A stretch of 64,000 bases of DNA from the NCBI GenBank assembly GCA_964448675.1, contig CAYUZU010000026.1, positions 1 to 64,000 of the forward strand. Direction: 5' to 3'. The translations under genes and the position numbers were made by a program. Below, piece after piece: positions 12,001 to 20,682 of this stretch (within the stretch, counting starts at the first letter, position 1; each line of letters begins with the position of its first letter). The notes beneath the pieces are model-generated. The model had not been told where the DNA came from, made no database searches, and saw only the letters and a program-made list of their open reading frames with translations. The DNA comes from CAYUZU01 sp964448675. Its GTDB lineage: Bacteria; Planctomycetota; Phycisphaerae; UBA1845; Fen-1342.

Positions 12001-12849
12001 ATGAGTCACGATCCGATCTACGACAAGTTTGAACGCTGGGAAGGCCACGTACCAGCCCACTTCGCGGCCGATTTCCTCGGCCAGCTGATGGCCACCCGCT
12101 TCACCGCCGGCTGGGACACGCCGGATCGTCGCGTCGACCGGCACGAACGTCCCGGTATCCCCCCCATCGACAATGAGGACTTCTTCGAATATGCGAGTTG
12201 CCTGCGCGCCGCAGACGAGGCCCGCGGCGTATTCGTCATGATGGAGCTCGGTGCGGGTTTCGGGCACTGGCTCCTGGCGGGGGCCAAGGCCGCAATGCAG
12301 CGGGGCCTGCCGGTCAAGCTCGTCGGGGTCGAGGCCGAGCCGGCCCATTTCAAGATGATGATCGACCACTTCCGGTACAACGGCTTCGACCCGGAGGATC
12401 ACACCTTGCTCGAGGCCGCGGTCACGGACCATGAGGGCACGGTCTACTTTGCGGTGGGCGATCCGGAAGCTTGGTGGGGACAGTCGATCATGGCGTCGGA
12501 AGACCGGCCACACTGGTTGCAAGAAGGGGCCGACGTGGCCCCGGTGCGTGCCATCACGCTGGCCTCCCTGCTGGCGCCCTTTGAACGCGTCGACCTCGTC
12601 GACATGGATGTGCAGGGCGAGGAATACAAGGTCCTCTATCCCGCGCGCGACGAGCTCACCCACAAGGTGCGCCGCCTGCACATCGGCACGCACTCGCGCG
12701 AGGTGGAGAACAACATCCGCGAGTTGCTGACAACCCGCGGCTGGCGGAACGAATATGACCTCCCCTGCTCGTCGACGTCCGAGTCACCCTACGGCACGAT
12801 CGAGTTGCAGGACGGCGTCCAGGCCTGGGTGAACCCGAAGCTGTCGTGA
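12001..12849 (+). CDS. FkbM-family methyltransferase
   Basis: 282 residues. Motif I is MMELGAGFGHWLLA. The family signature appears as VDMDVQGEEYKVL, corresponding to the usual hydrophobic-D-x-x-G-x-E stretch of FkbM enzymes. ATG 12001 has GGGAG six bases upstream; the open frame reaches back to 11788 but there overlaps the previous gene and lacks family similarity. FkbM proteins O-methylate sugars and polyketide hydroxyls, so methylation of the glycan is inferred. The gene is the third methyltransferase-type domain in a row, which points to a heavily methylated product. Confidence 0.85.
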   Translation: MSHDPIYDKFERWEGHVPAHFAADFLGQLMATRFTAGWDTPDRRVDRHERPGIPPIDNEDFFEYASCLRAADEARGVFVMMELGAGFGHWLLAGAKAAMQRGLPVKLVGVEAEPAHFKMMIDHFRYNGFDPEDHTLLEAAVTDHEGTVYFAVGDPEAWWGQSIMASEDRPHWLQEGADVAPVRAITLASLLAPFERVDLVDMDVQGEEYKVLYPARDELTHKVRRLHIGTHSREVENNIRELLTTRGWRNEYDLPCSSTSESPYGTIELQDGVQAWVNPKLS

Positions 12850-12920
12850 GCACGGCGGGACCGTCGCCCCGTCGCGGACAGGGCAGCGAACCTCCGTTCC
12901 AATCGCTATGGGGCATACGG

Positions 12921-13973
12921 ATGGCACAAGATACGCGTGGCCTGGTGGTCTGGTTCGGCGGAATCCTCGCGCTCGGCGTAGTCCTGCTCGGGATCGCACC
13001 GCCAGCGTGTGCGCCGGCCGTCGTCGACCAGCTGCAAGATCCCAACGCCGTGGCCGCCGAATCGTCCGCGGCCGGCGAAGCGCTGGCGGCCGAGCTGGCG
13101 GAAGTGCGCGACAAGCTCCAGGCGCGGCAGCGCGAGCTGGAGGACCTCCGCACTGACCTCGACGTCAACTTCCGTGAGATGTTGCAGCACGACATCCCCG
13201 AACTGGCCGATCCCGCCCTGGACGACTGGACCAGGACCACGCTCCTGCGCGAGTGGGTGGCGGAGCACGTCGACGTCGAGTTGGAGAAAACACTGGACTA
13301 CGAGGCGGCGGGCCTCTACTCGGATCACCCCGGCGAGGTCATGGCCAATTTCTTCGCCGATCGGGGGGGTGTCTGGTGCGCCGGCTTTGCACACGCACTG
13401 CTGCGCATCTACGAGCTCTTTGATATCCCCTGCTACTATTTCGCCTTCGGCTGGCCGGATGCGGAAACCCACGTAACGCACGCCGTCACGCTGGTCGAGA
13501 TCGAGCACGAAGGCGAGCAGCGCATCGTCGTGCAGGACCCTTACCTCAACCTGACCCTTGCGGACGCCGCGGGCGCGCCACTCGACATCCGGGATATGCT
13601 GCGCCTCCTCAAGCAGGGCGAACACGAGCGCATCCAAGTCCGGCAGGCCACGGTGCGCGAGACGGATGTTCTCTGGGACCCGCAGCCGGTCCCAATCACT
13701 GATTCCTGGGTGTTTCACGGTGAAGATCCGAATGCGGTGGTCCCGGTTGAGATCCTTGCTGACGGGCGCGTCCGCTACGAAACGACGCTGTCATTTGAGA
13801 AATTCGAGCAGGGGTACTTCCCGTTGCGCGGGATCGCCGCGCACATGCAGGAACTCGGCCATCCGCCGCGTCTGATCTACCTGTACCTCTACCCCTTTGC
13901 ACTCAAGCACAGCAACTACACCGACGATCCCGGACTCCTCACCGAGCTCCACACCATCGCGGGGACGAACTGA
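12921..13973 (+). CDS. Membrane-anchored transglutaminase-like protein
   Basis: 350 residues from ATG 12921. An N-terminal hydrophobic segment (GGILALGVVLLGIA) is followed by a coiled-coil stretch rich in Ala/Glu/Arg (about 45-85). The C-terminal half carries a plausible transglutaminase-like Cys-His-Asp triad: C153 in GGVWCAGFAH, H187 in THVTHAVTL and D206 in VVQDPY. A GTG at 12846 overlapping the fkbM stop would add 25 residues, but the ATG gives a proper signal anchor. The domain is usually hydrolytic or cross-linking, acting outside the membrane. Its place between methyltransferases and a glycosyltransferase suggests an envelope role; the substrate is unknown. Confidence 0.7.
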   Translation: MAQDTRGLVVWFGGILALGVVLLGIAPPACAPAVVDQLQDPNAVAAESSAAGEALAAELAEVRDKLQARQRELEDLRTDLDVNFREMLQHDIPELADPALDDWTRTTLLREWVAEHVDVELEKTLDYEAAGLYSDHPGEVMANFFADRGGVWCAGFAHALLRIYELFDIPCYYFAFGWPDAETHVTHAVTLVEIEHEGEQRIVVQDPYLNLTLADAAGAPLDIRDMLRLLKQGEHERIQVRQATVRETDVLWDPQPVPITDSWVFHGEDPNAVVPVEILADGRVRYETTLSFEKFEQGYFPLRGIAAHMQELGHPPRLIYLYLYPFALKHSNYTDDPGLLTELHTIAGTN

Positions 13974-14020
13974 ACCGCCGCCGAAGCCCGCCGTCGCCTG
14001 TTCGCGCGAAATACGTCTGC

Positions 14021-14026
14021 TATACT
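14021..14026 (+). promoter_or_regulatory. Candidate -10 box upstream of the repeat-bearing glycosyltransferase
   Basis: TATACT about 70 bases before the ATG at 14098. No clear -35 is found at 16-18 bases. The GC-rich leader after it can fold. Several other genes here have a similar isolated Pribnow-like hexamer, which supports its being a genuine -10 in this genome. Confidence 0.4.
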
Positions 14027-14097
14027 GAGGACCACGGGCGGCGGCCCGCGCTTGGCAGCCGCGCCCGACCCCTGCAAAGCCACCCGGAGCCCGCTGC

Positions 14098-17000
14098 ATG
14101 ACCGACAACGCCCCCCTGCTCTCCGTCGTCGCCACCTCGCGCAACGACGATCACGGCCATAATCTCCTGCGCCGCACGCAGATCTACGTCAACGGCGTGA
14201 TCAACCAGTGCCAGCGGCACAACGTCACCGCCGAGCTCATCCTGGTCGACTGGAACCCCCCCAACGACCGCCCCGGCCTCGCCGACGTGCTGCAATGGCC
14301 GGCCGACCCGTCGCCCTGCCAGGTCCGCGTGATCCAGGTCCCGCCGGAGCTACACAGCCAGCTCCGCCACAGCGAGCACCTCCCGCTGTTTCAGATGATC
14401 GCCAAGAACGTCGGCATTCGCCGCGCCCGCGGCCGGTTTGTCCTGGCCACCAACATCGACATCGTCTTCAACGACGAGCTCTTCGCCTACATCGCCGCGA
14501 ACAAGCTCGACGACAACAGCCTCTACCGCATCGACCGCCACGACGTGGCGTCCGACGTCCCGCTCGAAGCCACGCTCGACGAGCAGCTCGCGTATTGCCG
14601 CACGCACCTCGTACGGGTCAACGCCCTCGACGGCGCCTTCCCGCTCACACTCGACGGCCGCCGGATCCTCGCCCCGCAGGACATCGCGACCGCAGACGAC
14701 GGCCTGCGCCTCGGCAGCGGCTGGTTCCCTCCCGAGCGCGACGACCGCGACACGCTGTTCCGCTGGGCCCACGACGGGGCCGTGCTCAGCATCGAGCAAT
14801 CATCCGACGCCCCGCGCACGCTCTGTCTCGAGGTGGAGCCCGGCATGAGCGTCGGCCAGTCCGCCTTCGAGCTCGAGGTACGTCATGCGGGCGGCGAGGT
14901 CATCGGCCGCACGCTGATCAACAACCGCGAGCTGGTACGCCTCGCGCTACCACCATCACCCGATGCGCCCTTTGACCTGGCCCTGCACGTTATCCGCCAC
15001 CCGGAGATCCAGTTCGATCACGCCCAGATGCTCGACTTCCGCGTCTATCACGTCGGCTGGCTGCCAACTCCCCCCCAGCAGGCCGCCACCGCCCCCACGC
15101 TCACCTCCACCCCGCTCCGCCGCGACGTCGCCCCCGCCGATGCCGACGTCACGTTCGGCACGGGCTGCTACGTCCCCGAGTACTGGGAGGGTCTCGCGTA
15201 TCGCTGGGTGGGCCCGGACGCGGAGGTGCACGTCACACCGCCGCCCGGCGCGCCCCGTACCCTCATGCTCGAGCTCGAGCCCGGCCCGGCCGCCGATGGC
15301 CACCCCGTAGAGCTCGATGTTTCGAGCGAAGACGGCACGCCTGTCGCCCGCGGCCTGGTCCACCAGCGGCAACAGGTCTGGTTCACGCTGCCGGCAGACC
15401 GATCGCGTTCGACCTTGCGCTTCCGCGTGGCCGGTCGGCAGCTTCGCCTGCCCAATGACGTGCGCACCCGCAGCTACCGCGTGACGGCCTGCCGCTGGGA
15501 AGCCGCCCCCGACGTGCCCCCCGTGCGCTACCCGTACTACGAAACCCATAACTGGGTGACGAAGCTGGACGAGGCGGACATCGCCGATCCGCACACCGGT
15601 GTCTGGCTCGGGCGCAACTGGGGTGGCCCCGAGGTCAGCGAGGGCCGTCCCGCGCGCTGGATCGAAGACAACGCCGAAATCACGATCATCAGCGAGCAGG
15701 CCGGGGAGCACACCCTCGAGCTCGCCTTCGCGGCCGGCCCGGGCGCCGACGGCGCCCCGCTCGAGGTCCAGGTGCTCGACGAGGACGAGCAGCTCGCTGC
15801 ACGCGGCCTGGTGCGCGGCCGACGCGAAATGTTCGTCCCCGTCACACTCGAAGCGAACCGGGCGCGCACCTACCGGCTGCACGTCATCGGCGGCGGAGCG
15901 CGCGTCCCCCACGACCCGCGCGTCCTCAACCTGCTGGTCTTCCACTGCGGTTGGTGCACCGGCGTGCCACCCGAGCAGGCCGCCAGTCGCACCAGCGGTG
16001 TCATCAAGCAGCGCACCGCCTCATACTGGGATGACATCGCCCCGCCCGATGCCGGCATCGGCTTCGGCCGCGGCTGGTACGAGCGCGAAGCGGACGACCT
16101 CGAGAGCTTCCGCTGGGCCGCCAACAACGCTGAGCTCATCGTCCGCAGCACCGAAAAGCCGCGCCGCGCCGTCGCCCTCGACATCGAACCAGGGCCGGGC
16201 GTCGACGGGCAGCCCTTCGAACTTCAGCTCCGCGACGAAGCCGACAACCTCGTCGATTGTGCCGCGGTTGCCGAGCGCGGCGTGGTCAGCCTGACGCTCC
16301 CGCTGGCGGCCGAGCAGTGCAGCGTGTACCGCCTTTGCGTGCCCGGCGGTGGCCAGCCGCTGGCCGGCGACCCGCGGACGCTGAACTTCCGTGTGTTCAA
16401 CGCGTTCTGGGTGGATGCGGACGCTGTCGAGCGCACCGCCGCGCCTACCGCGGTCACGACCACCGACGAACTCGACGCTCCGGCCGGCGACATCGTCGAC
16501 CAGGCCGGCGCTATCGAGCTCGAAACCGGCTGGTCCGCGCTTCAGACCATGGGTGGGGCCGCCTGCCGCACGATCGCCGACCGCGCCGACCTTACGGTCC
16601 GCATGCCGGGCGACACGCGGCGCTCCCTGGTGCTGGACGTCGCCCCGAGCGACACCGCCACGCCGCCCGTGACGCTTGAAGTGCGCGATGCCATGGGCAA
16701 CGTGGTGAAGACCGCCGCCGTCGCCGAGCGACAGCGCCTCGCCGTCGCCCTGCCCGGCGTGCCCGGCCAGCACGCCGCGGTCGGACTCGTCGTCCCGGCG
16801 GCATCGAGCGAGCCGCATGCGCCCGCGTTACGCGTTTATCGCTGCCACTGGGGCGGCCCCGCGCCGGATCCCGCGCGAACCCGACGCCTGAGCGCCGCCG
16901 GCACGCGGCTGCCGCGCGCCATCTCGCCGGACAAGCTCGCGACCACGCATCCGGCCCGGCTGCACACCTTCGCCTGCGGCGACTTCACAATGATGGCCCG

Positions 17001-17346
17001 CGCGCGCTGGTTCGAATTGCGCGGCTACGCCGAGTTCGAGCTGTACTCCTGGCATATCGACTCCCTGCTGTGTCACAGCGCCGTCAACGCCGGCCTGAAG
17101 GAGGTCATCCTGACCGAGCCGATGCGCATCTACCACATCGAACACTCGCTCGGTTCCGGCTGGACGCCCGCCGGCGAGAACAAGCTCTTCGGCCGCCTGG
17201 CGGCCCGCGGCATTCCTTTCCTGGACGACGAGGAGCTGTGGACCTGGATGCTGCACATGCGCCGCTTCGGTGTGCCGATGATCTTCAACCGCGAAGACTG
17301 GGGGCTGGCCGCCCACGACCTGCCGGAGGTCAACCCGGGCCGGTAA
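14098..17346 (+). CDS. Glycosyltransferase-like protein split by five tandem beta-sandwich-type repeats
   Basis: 1082 residues. The N-terminus (1-200) looks like the nucleotide-binding half of a GT-A family 2 enzyme: LSVVATSRND, LILVDWNPP, and NIDIVFNDE in the DxD region. The C-terminus (about 940-1082) looks like the acceptor half: FACGDFTMMARARWFELRGY, then the DSLLCHSAV helix. Between them are five copies of a roughly 150-residue unit starting near residues 206, 354, 505, 657 and 811. Each has a G-x-G-W/C-Y/F-type opening, an aromatic/charged RW-x-x-x-x-A-E segment, a central LELEPGP-like strand and a closing FRVYHVGW-like strand. The repeats may bind carbohydrate. Cytoplasmic location is likely, as no signal peptide is visible. 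Exact sugar and linkage are unknown. Confidence 0.75.
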   Translation: MTDNAPLLSVVATSRNDDHGHNLLRRTQIYVNGVINQCQRHNVTAELILVDWNPPNDRPGLADVLQWPADPSPCQVRVIQVPPELHSQLRHSEHLPLFQMIAKNVGIRRARGRFVLATNIDIVFNDELFAYIAANKLDDNSLYRIDRHDVASDVPLEATLDEQLAYCRTHLVRVNALDGAFPLTLDGRRILAPQDIATADDGLRLGSGWFPPERDDRDTLFRWAHDGAVLSIEQSSDAPRTLCLEVEPGMSVGQSAFELEVRHAGGEVIGRTLINNRELVRLALPPSPDAPFDLALHVIRHPEIQFDHAQMLDFRVYHVGWLPTPPQQAATAPTLTSTPLRRDVAPADADVTFGTGCYVPEYWEGLAYRWVGPDAEVHVTPPPGAPRTLMLELEPGPAADGHPVELDVSSEDGTPVARGLVHQRQQVWFTLPADRSRSTLRFRVAGRQLRLPNDVRTRSYRVTACRWEAAPDVPPVRYPYYETHNWVTKLDEADIADPHTGVWLGRNWGGPEVSEGRPARWIEDNAEITIISEQAGEHTLELAFAAGPGADGAPLEVQVLDEDEQLAARGLVRGRREMFVPVTLEANRARTYRLHVIGGGARVPHDPRVLNLLVFHCGWCTGVPPEQAASRTSGVIKQRTASYWDDIAPPDAGIGFGRGWYEREADDLESFRWAANNAELIVRSTEKPRRAVALDIEPGPGVDGQPFELQLRDEADNLVDCAAVAERGVVSLTLPLAAEQCSVYRLCVPGGGQPLAGDPRTLNFRVFNAFWVDADAVERTAAPTAVTTTDELDAPAGDIVDQAGAIELETGWSALQTMGGAACRTIADRADLTVRMPGDTRRSLVLDVAPSDTATPPVTLEVRDAMGNVVKTAAVAERQRLAVALPGVPGQHAAVGLVVPAASSEPHAPALRVYRCHWGGPAPDPARTRRLSAAGTRLPRAISPDKLATTHPARLHTFACGDFTMMARARWFELRGYAEFELYSWHIDSLLCHSAVNAGLKEVILTEPMRIYHIEHSLGSGWTPAGENKLFGRLAARGIPFLDDEELWTWMLHMRRFGVPMIFNREDWGLAAHDLPEVNPGR

Positions 17347-17483
17347 TCGCCCCCGTTGAGCCCGCCGGCGCCCCCCAACCGATGCGCCAGCCCCGGCGAC
17401 GCACGTGGCCGTTGCAGCGAACGCCCGGTTTGTTCTATGATCGATGCTGGATCAACCCCGATGGGAAAGGAGCGGTCCGACGC

Positions 17484-19046
17484 ATGACACTGCCCAACGA
17501 CGGCCCGTGGCTCGCGCTGGCGACAATGCTCGCGGCGGCTTGCTGCGTCTTCGCCGATACCCAGGCATTCACGATCCAGGACGACGCTGCCCTCGACCAG
17601 GCCGTTGCCGCGGCGCGGGCCGACTTCCTGGCGGTCAAGCCCTACATGAGCCGCCTCGATGTGGCCCTGCTGCTGCCCAACGCCGACGGCAGTTGGTCGC
17701 GCGGCTCGTACAACCCGGAGGTGATCGCCTACCCCGCGAGCTGTGTCAAGCTGTGCTACCTCGCCAGCGCGATGTACTGGTGCCGCACAAACGGCCACCC
17801 GTATGACTACCTCGACTGGTGCGTGCGGCCAATGATCGTCGATTCAAGCAACTACGCCACCGGCCAGGTCGTCGATGCCGTCACCGGCGCGCCGAACTAC
17901 CCCACCGGCAGCTACGACACCACCTTCTGGAACTGGTACGACCAGCGGCTGTTCACCGAAGACTATCTCGCCGGCCGCGGTTTGGTCGAAAACCAGACGA
18001 TCATGCACAAGACTTATCCCACCAATTCCGGCAGCGCGCCCAACGGGGCCGAGTCGCTCGCCATCAACTACCGCGGCGGCAACCGCATGCAGCCCAAGTG
18101 CAGCGCGTCCCTCATGCTCGAAATCGTCAAGGGTGCCATCGAGCCCGGCGCGACCCCCTACATGCGCGAGCTGCTCGCCAGCGGGCGCTGGGGCGGCAAC
18201 AGCGTATTCGGCTTCGGCCTGCCGCCCGGCACGCAATACGAGAACAAGCTCGGTCTGGCCTACGATACCCTCGAAGACATCGCCTACGTGCGGCTGCCCA
18301 ATGGACAGGCATTCATCCTCGCCGCCTATTCCGATGGCTTCCAGGGGCCCGAGCCCGGCCAGCCCTACCCCTGGGACGCCTCCGTGCTGGGTGTGTTCTG
18401 CGAGATGCTCGTCGACGAACTCGCCCTCGACGCCGGCGGGCCACCCAAGCTCGTCACGGACAACAGCGACCCGGCCGTCAGCACCACCGGCAGCTGGACC
18501 GTCGTCACCGACCAGTCCATCGACTACGACATGTACGGCACCAGCTACCTGTCGACGACCAGCTCCTCGAGTGCCACGGCCAGCGTGACCTGGCACCTCG
18601 CCGTGCCGACCACCGGCCTGTACGAAGTCTGCGTCTGGTCGCCGCAGAAGTCCACCGGCACCACGGTGACCTACATCGTCCAGCACGCGGGTGGGGCCAC
18701 GCCGGTCAGTGTCAACCAGCGCCATTATGGCGGCCGCTGGTATCGCCTGGGGGATTTCAGCTTCGTCGCCGGGGCGGGGGAGGTATTCCTGACGAACCAC
18801 GCCACCCCTTCCGGGCGCGTCGTGATGGCCGATGCGGTCAAGATCACCAAGTGGCCGAGTGGCGCCTTGTTTGACGACAACGCGGATGGCCTCGTGGATG
18901 CTGCCGACGCGGCCGGCCTTGCCCGCTGCATGACGGGCCCCGGCGCCGGCCCGCTCGACGCGCCCTGCGAGAACCAGGACGCCGACGATGACGGCGATAC
19001 GGACCTCGCCGACGCTGCCGCGCTGCAGCGTGCCATCGACGCGTAG
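17484..19046 (+). CDS. Secreted class A beta-lactamase-like serine hydrolase with golvesin-like and dockerin domains
   Basis: 520 residues. A signal peptide ends near FADTQA. The catalytic domain shows the penicillin-binding/beta-lactamase triad of motifs: S86-C-V-K89 (SxxK), S121-S122-N123 (SxN) and K255-L-G (KTG-like). Residues about 330-450 resemble the golvesin/Xly carbohydrate-binding-like domain (TGLYEVCVWSP, WYRLGDFSF). The end carries two Asp-rich calcium loops, DDNADGLVDAADA and DADDDGDTDLADA, typical of a type I dockerin. ATG 17484 has AAAGGAGCGG upstream. It may act on peptidoglycan peptides or another ester/amide bond outside the cell. It could be tethered to a cohesin partner, none of which is in the window. 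Confidence 0.8.
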   Translation: MTLPNDGPWLALATMLAAACCVFADTQAFTIQDDAALDQAVAAARADFLAVKPYMSRLDVALLLPNADGSWSRGSYNPEVIAYPASCVKLCYLASAMYWCRTNGHPYDYLDWCVRPMIVDSSNYATGQVVDAVTGAPNYPTGSYDTTFWNWYDQRLFTEDYLAGRGLVENQTIMHKTYPTNSGSAPNGAESLAINYRGGNRMQPKCSASLMLEIVKGAIEPGATPYMRELLASGRWGGNSVFGFGLPPGTQYENKLGLAYDTLEDIAYVRLPNGQAFILAAYSDGFQGPEPGQPYPWDASVLGVFCEMLVDELALDAGGPPKLVTDNSDPAVSTTGSWTVVTDQSIDYDMYGTSYLSTTSSSSATASVTWHLAVPTTGLYEVCVWSPQKSTGTTVTYIVQHAGGATPVSVNQRHYGGRWYRLGDFSFVAGAGEVFLTNHATPSGRVVMADAVKITKWPSGALFDDNADGLVDAADAAGLARCMTGPGAGPLDAPCENQDADDDGDTDLADAAALQRAIDA

Positions 19047-19071
19047 CAACCCGACCGGCCGGAACGACGTG

Positions 19072-20022
19072 CTACTTGCCGGTTCCGTTGGGACCCGCCG
19101 CCGCGGGTCGCAGCCAGCCCCCCAATGCCAGCAACGGCCCGCTCAGCAGGTACGCCGTCGCGAGCACCGCCAGCAGGAGCTCGAACGACGACCAGCCCAG
19201 CCCGAGGATCAGCACCAGCCATACGAGGTGCGTCGGCGGGTGCTTGCGCCGTACGTAGACGTTGAACACGTGCACGTAGTCGAACCGGCTCACCATCAGC
19301 AGTCCGGCGCCGAGCATCATCAGCGCAATCACCCAGCGCATCACGCCCGCCAGCACGACCCCGTAGAACTGCAGGTCCGCCTCGCGCACCGCCTCGTGCA
19401 GAGCAAGCAGCGCCACGACCGCGGCCGCCGCCCCGGGGCTCGGCAGCCCGCTGAAGGCCCGCTGCCCCTCTTCACTGCTGGTGTTCTCGACGTTGTAGCG
19501 CGCCAGCCGGATCGCCGCGCAACTCACGTACACCAGGGCCGCCAGCATCGCCACCCGCCGCTGCAGCGCGGACAGCTCCGGCTCCTCCGGCCGCAGCAGC
19601 AGCGTAATCACCAGCACCGCCGGCGCCGCCCCGAAACTCACGATGTCCGACAGCGAATCGAGCTGGGCCCCGAATTCGCTCGTGCGGCGCGTCAGCCGCG
19701 CCAGCCGCCCGTCGAGCGCGTCAAAGATCATCGCCAGGATGATCAGGTAGGCCCCCGTCGCGATGTGGGTCGGGAAGATCGCCTCCAGCCGCGAGAACAC
19801 CACCCGTGGCTGCACGGCGAACAGCTCCGCGTACTCGGCGCGCACCGACAGCAGGCAACAGAGAATCGCCAGAATCCCACAGAGCAGATTGCCCAGCGTC
19901 GCCGCCGCTGGCAGCAGGCTGATCGCGGTCAGGCGCCGGCGTCCCGCTTCCGGCTCGACCTGGACGCGCTCCTCGGGCTCGCGCTCTTCCTGCTCGGCTT
20001 TTTCCAGGTCGTAGCTGACCAT
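19072..20022 (-). CDS. pssA: CDP-diacylglycerol--serine O-phosphatidyltransferase
   Basis: 316-residue integral membrane enzyme making phosphatidylserine from CDP-diacylglycerol and serine. The CDP-alcohol phosphotransferase signature D-x2-DG-x2-AR-x8-G-x3-D-x3-D is intact: DALDGRLARL, then EFGAQLDSLSD (about 101-126). About seven hydrophobic segments follow a charged N-terminus of 30 residues. It lies 3 bases downstream of psd on the same strand, so precursor and decarboxylation steps are encoded together. It is convergent with the dockerin gene, with 25 bases between the stops. Family members that make other phospholipids exist, but pairing with psd favours PssA. Confidence 0.93.
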   Translation of the reverse strand: MVSYDLEKAEQEEREPEERVQVEPEAGRRRLTAISLLPAAATLGNLLCGILAILCCLLSVRAEYAELFAVQPRVVFSRLEAIFPTHIATGAYLIILAMIFDALDGRLARLTRRTSEFGAQLDSLSDIVSFGAAPAVLVITLLLRPEEPELSALQRRVAMLAALVYVSCAAIRLARYNVENTSSEEGQRAFSGLPSPGAAAAVVALLALHEAVREADLQFYGVVLAGVMRWVIALMMLGAGLLMVSRFDYVHVFNVYVRRKHPPTHLVWLVLILGLGWSSFELLLAVLATAYLLSGPLLALGGWLRPAAAGPNGTGK

Positions 20023-20025
20023 GGC

Positions 20026-20673
20026 TCAGGCATCCTCGAGTCGCAGCACGACGTCGCGGCCGCCGCGAACGGGCTGCCCCACCGCGACGCACACTGTCCA
20101 TTTCGGATCTTCGGGTACGCAGAGCTCGGTCCTTGAGCCCAACTTGATCATACCGAAGCGCTGGCCCGCGGCCAGTTCGTCCCCCGGCTGCGCCACACAG
20201 ACGATCCGCCGGGCCAGGACACCCGCGATCTGGCGCACGCGCACGGGCCCTGGCAGCGGTGCCGCAGGCTCGATCGTCAGCGCGTTCGCCTCGTTCTCCG
20301 TGTCCGCTTTCGGATTCAGGGCGCTCATGAACCGTCCCGGGCGATACTGCACCTCGCGCACCCGGCCGCCACAAGGGCTGCGATTCACGTGCACGTTGAG
20401 CACACTCAGGAAGATCATGATGCGCAGCAGCCGGCCGCCGGCGCCGTCGTCCACGTTACGCGAAATCTCGACGATCTTGCCGTCCGCCGGCGCGACCAGT
20501 ACGCGCGCATCCTGTGGTATCCGCCGCGGCGGATCCCGATAAAACGACAGCAGCGCCAGCGCGACCACTGCCGGCAGCAGCCCCCACCACCCGACATGCA
20601 GCGCCACCGCACTGGTCACGACCACCCCGACCACCACGATCAGCGAGATTTCCCAGCGGGCATAAGAGGTCAT
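20026..20673 (-). CDS. psd: Phosphatidylserine decarboxylase
   Basis: 215 residues; converts phosphatidylserine to phosphatidylethanolamine. It is the short, archaeal-type proenzyme: two N-terminal membrane helices, SFYRDPPRRIP, LNVHVNRSP and the self-cleavage motif LGSRTE near residue 180, whose Ser becomes the pyruvoyl prosthetic group. An ATG six bases upstream (20679) is in frame, but GAGG is correctly spaced only for 20673. The gene is followed directly by pssA and preceded by the HAD phosphatase within about ten bases, so the three form one operon. Confidence 0.93.
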   Translation of the reverse strand: MTSYARWEISLIVVVGVVVTSAVALHVGWWGLLPAVVALALLSFYRDPPRRIPQDARVLVAPADGKIVEISRNVDDGAGGRLLRIMIFLSVLNVHVNRSPCGGRVREVQYRPGRFMSALNPKADTENEANALTIEPAAPLPGPVRVRQIAGVLARRIVCVAQPGDELAAGQRFGMIKLGSRTELCVPEDPKWTVCVAVGQPVRGGRDVVLRLEDA

Positions 20674-20682
20674 CACCATACC

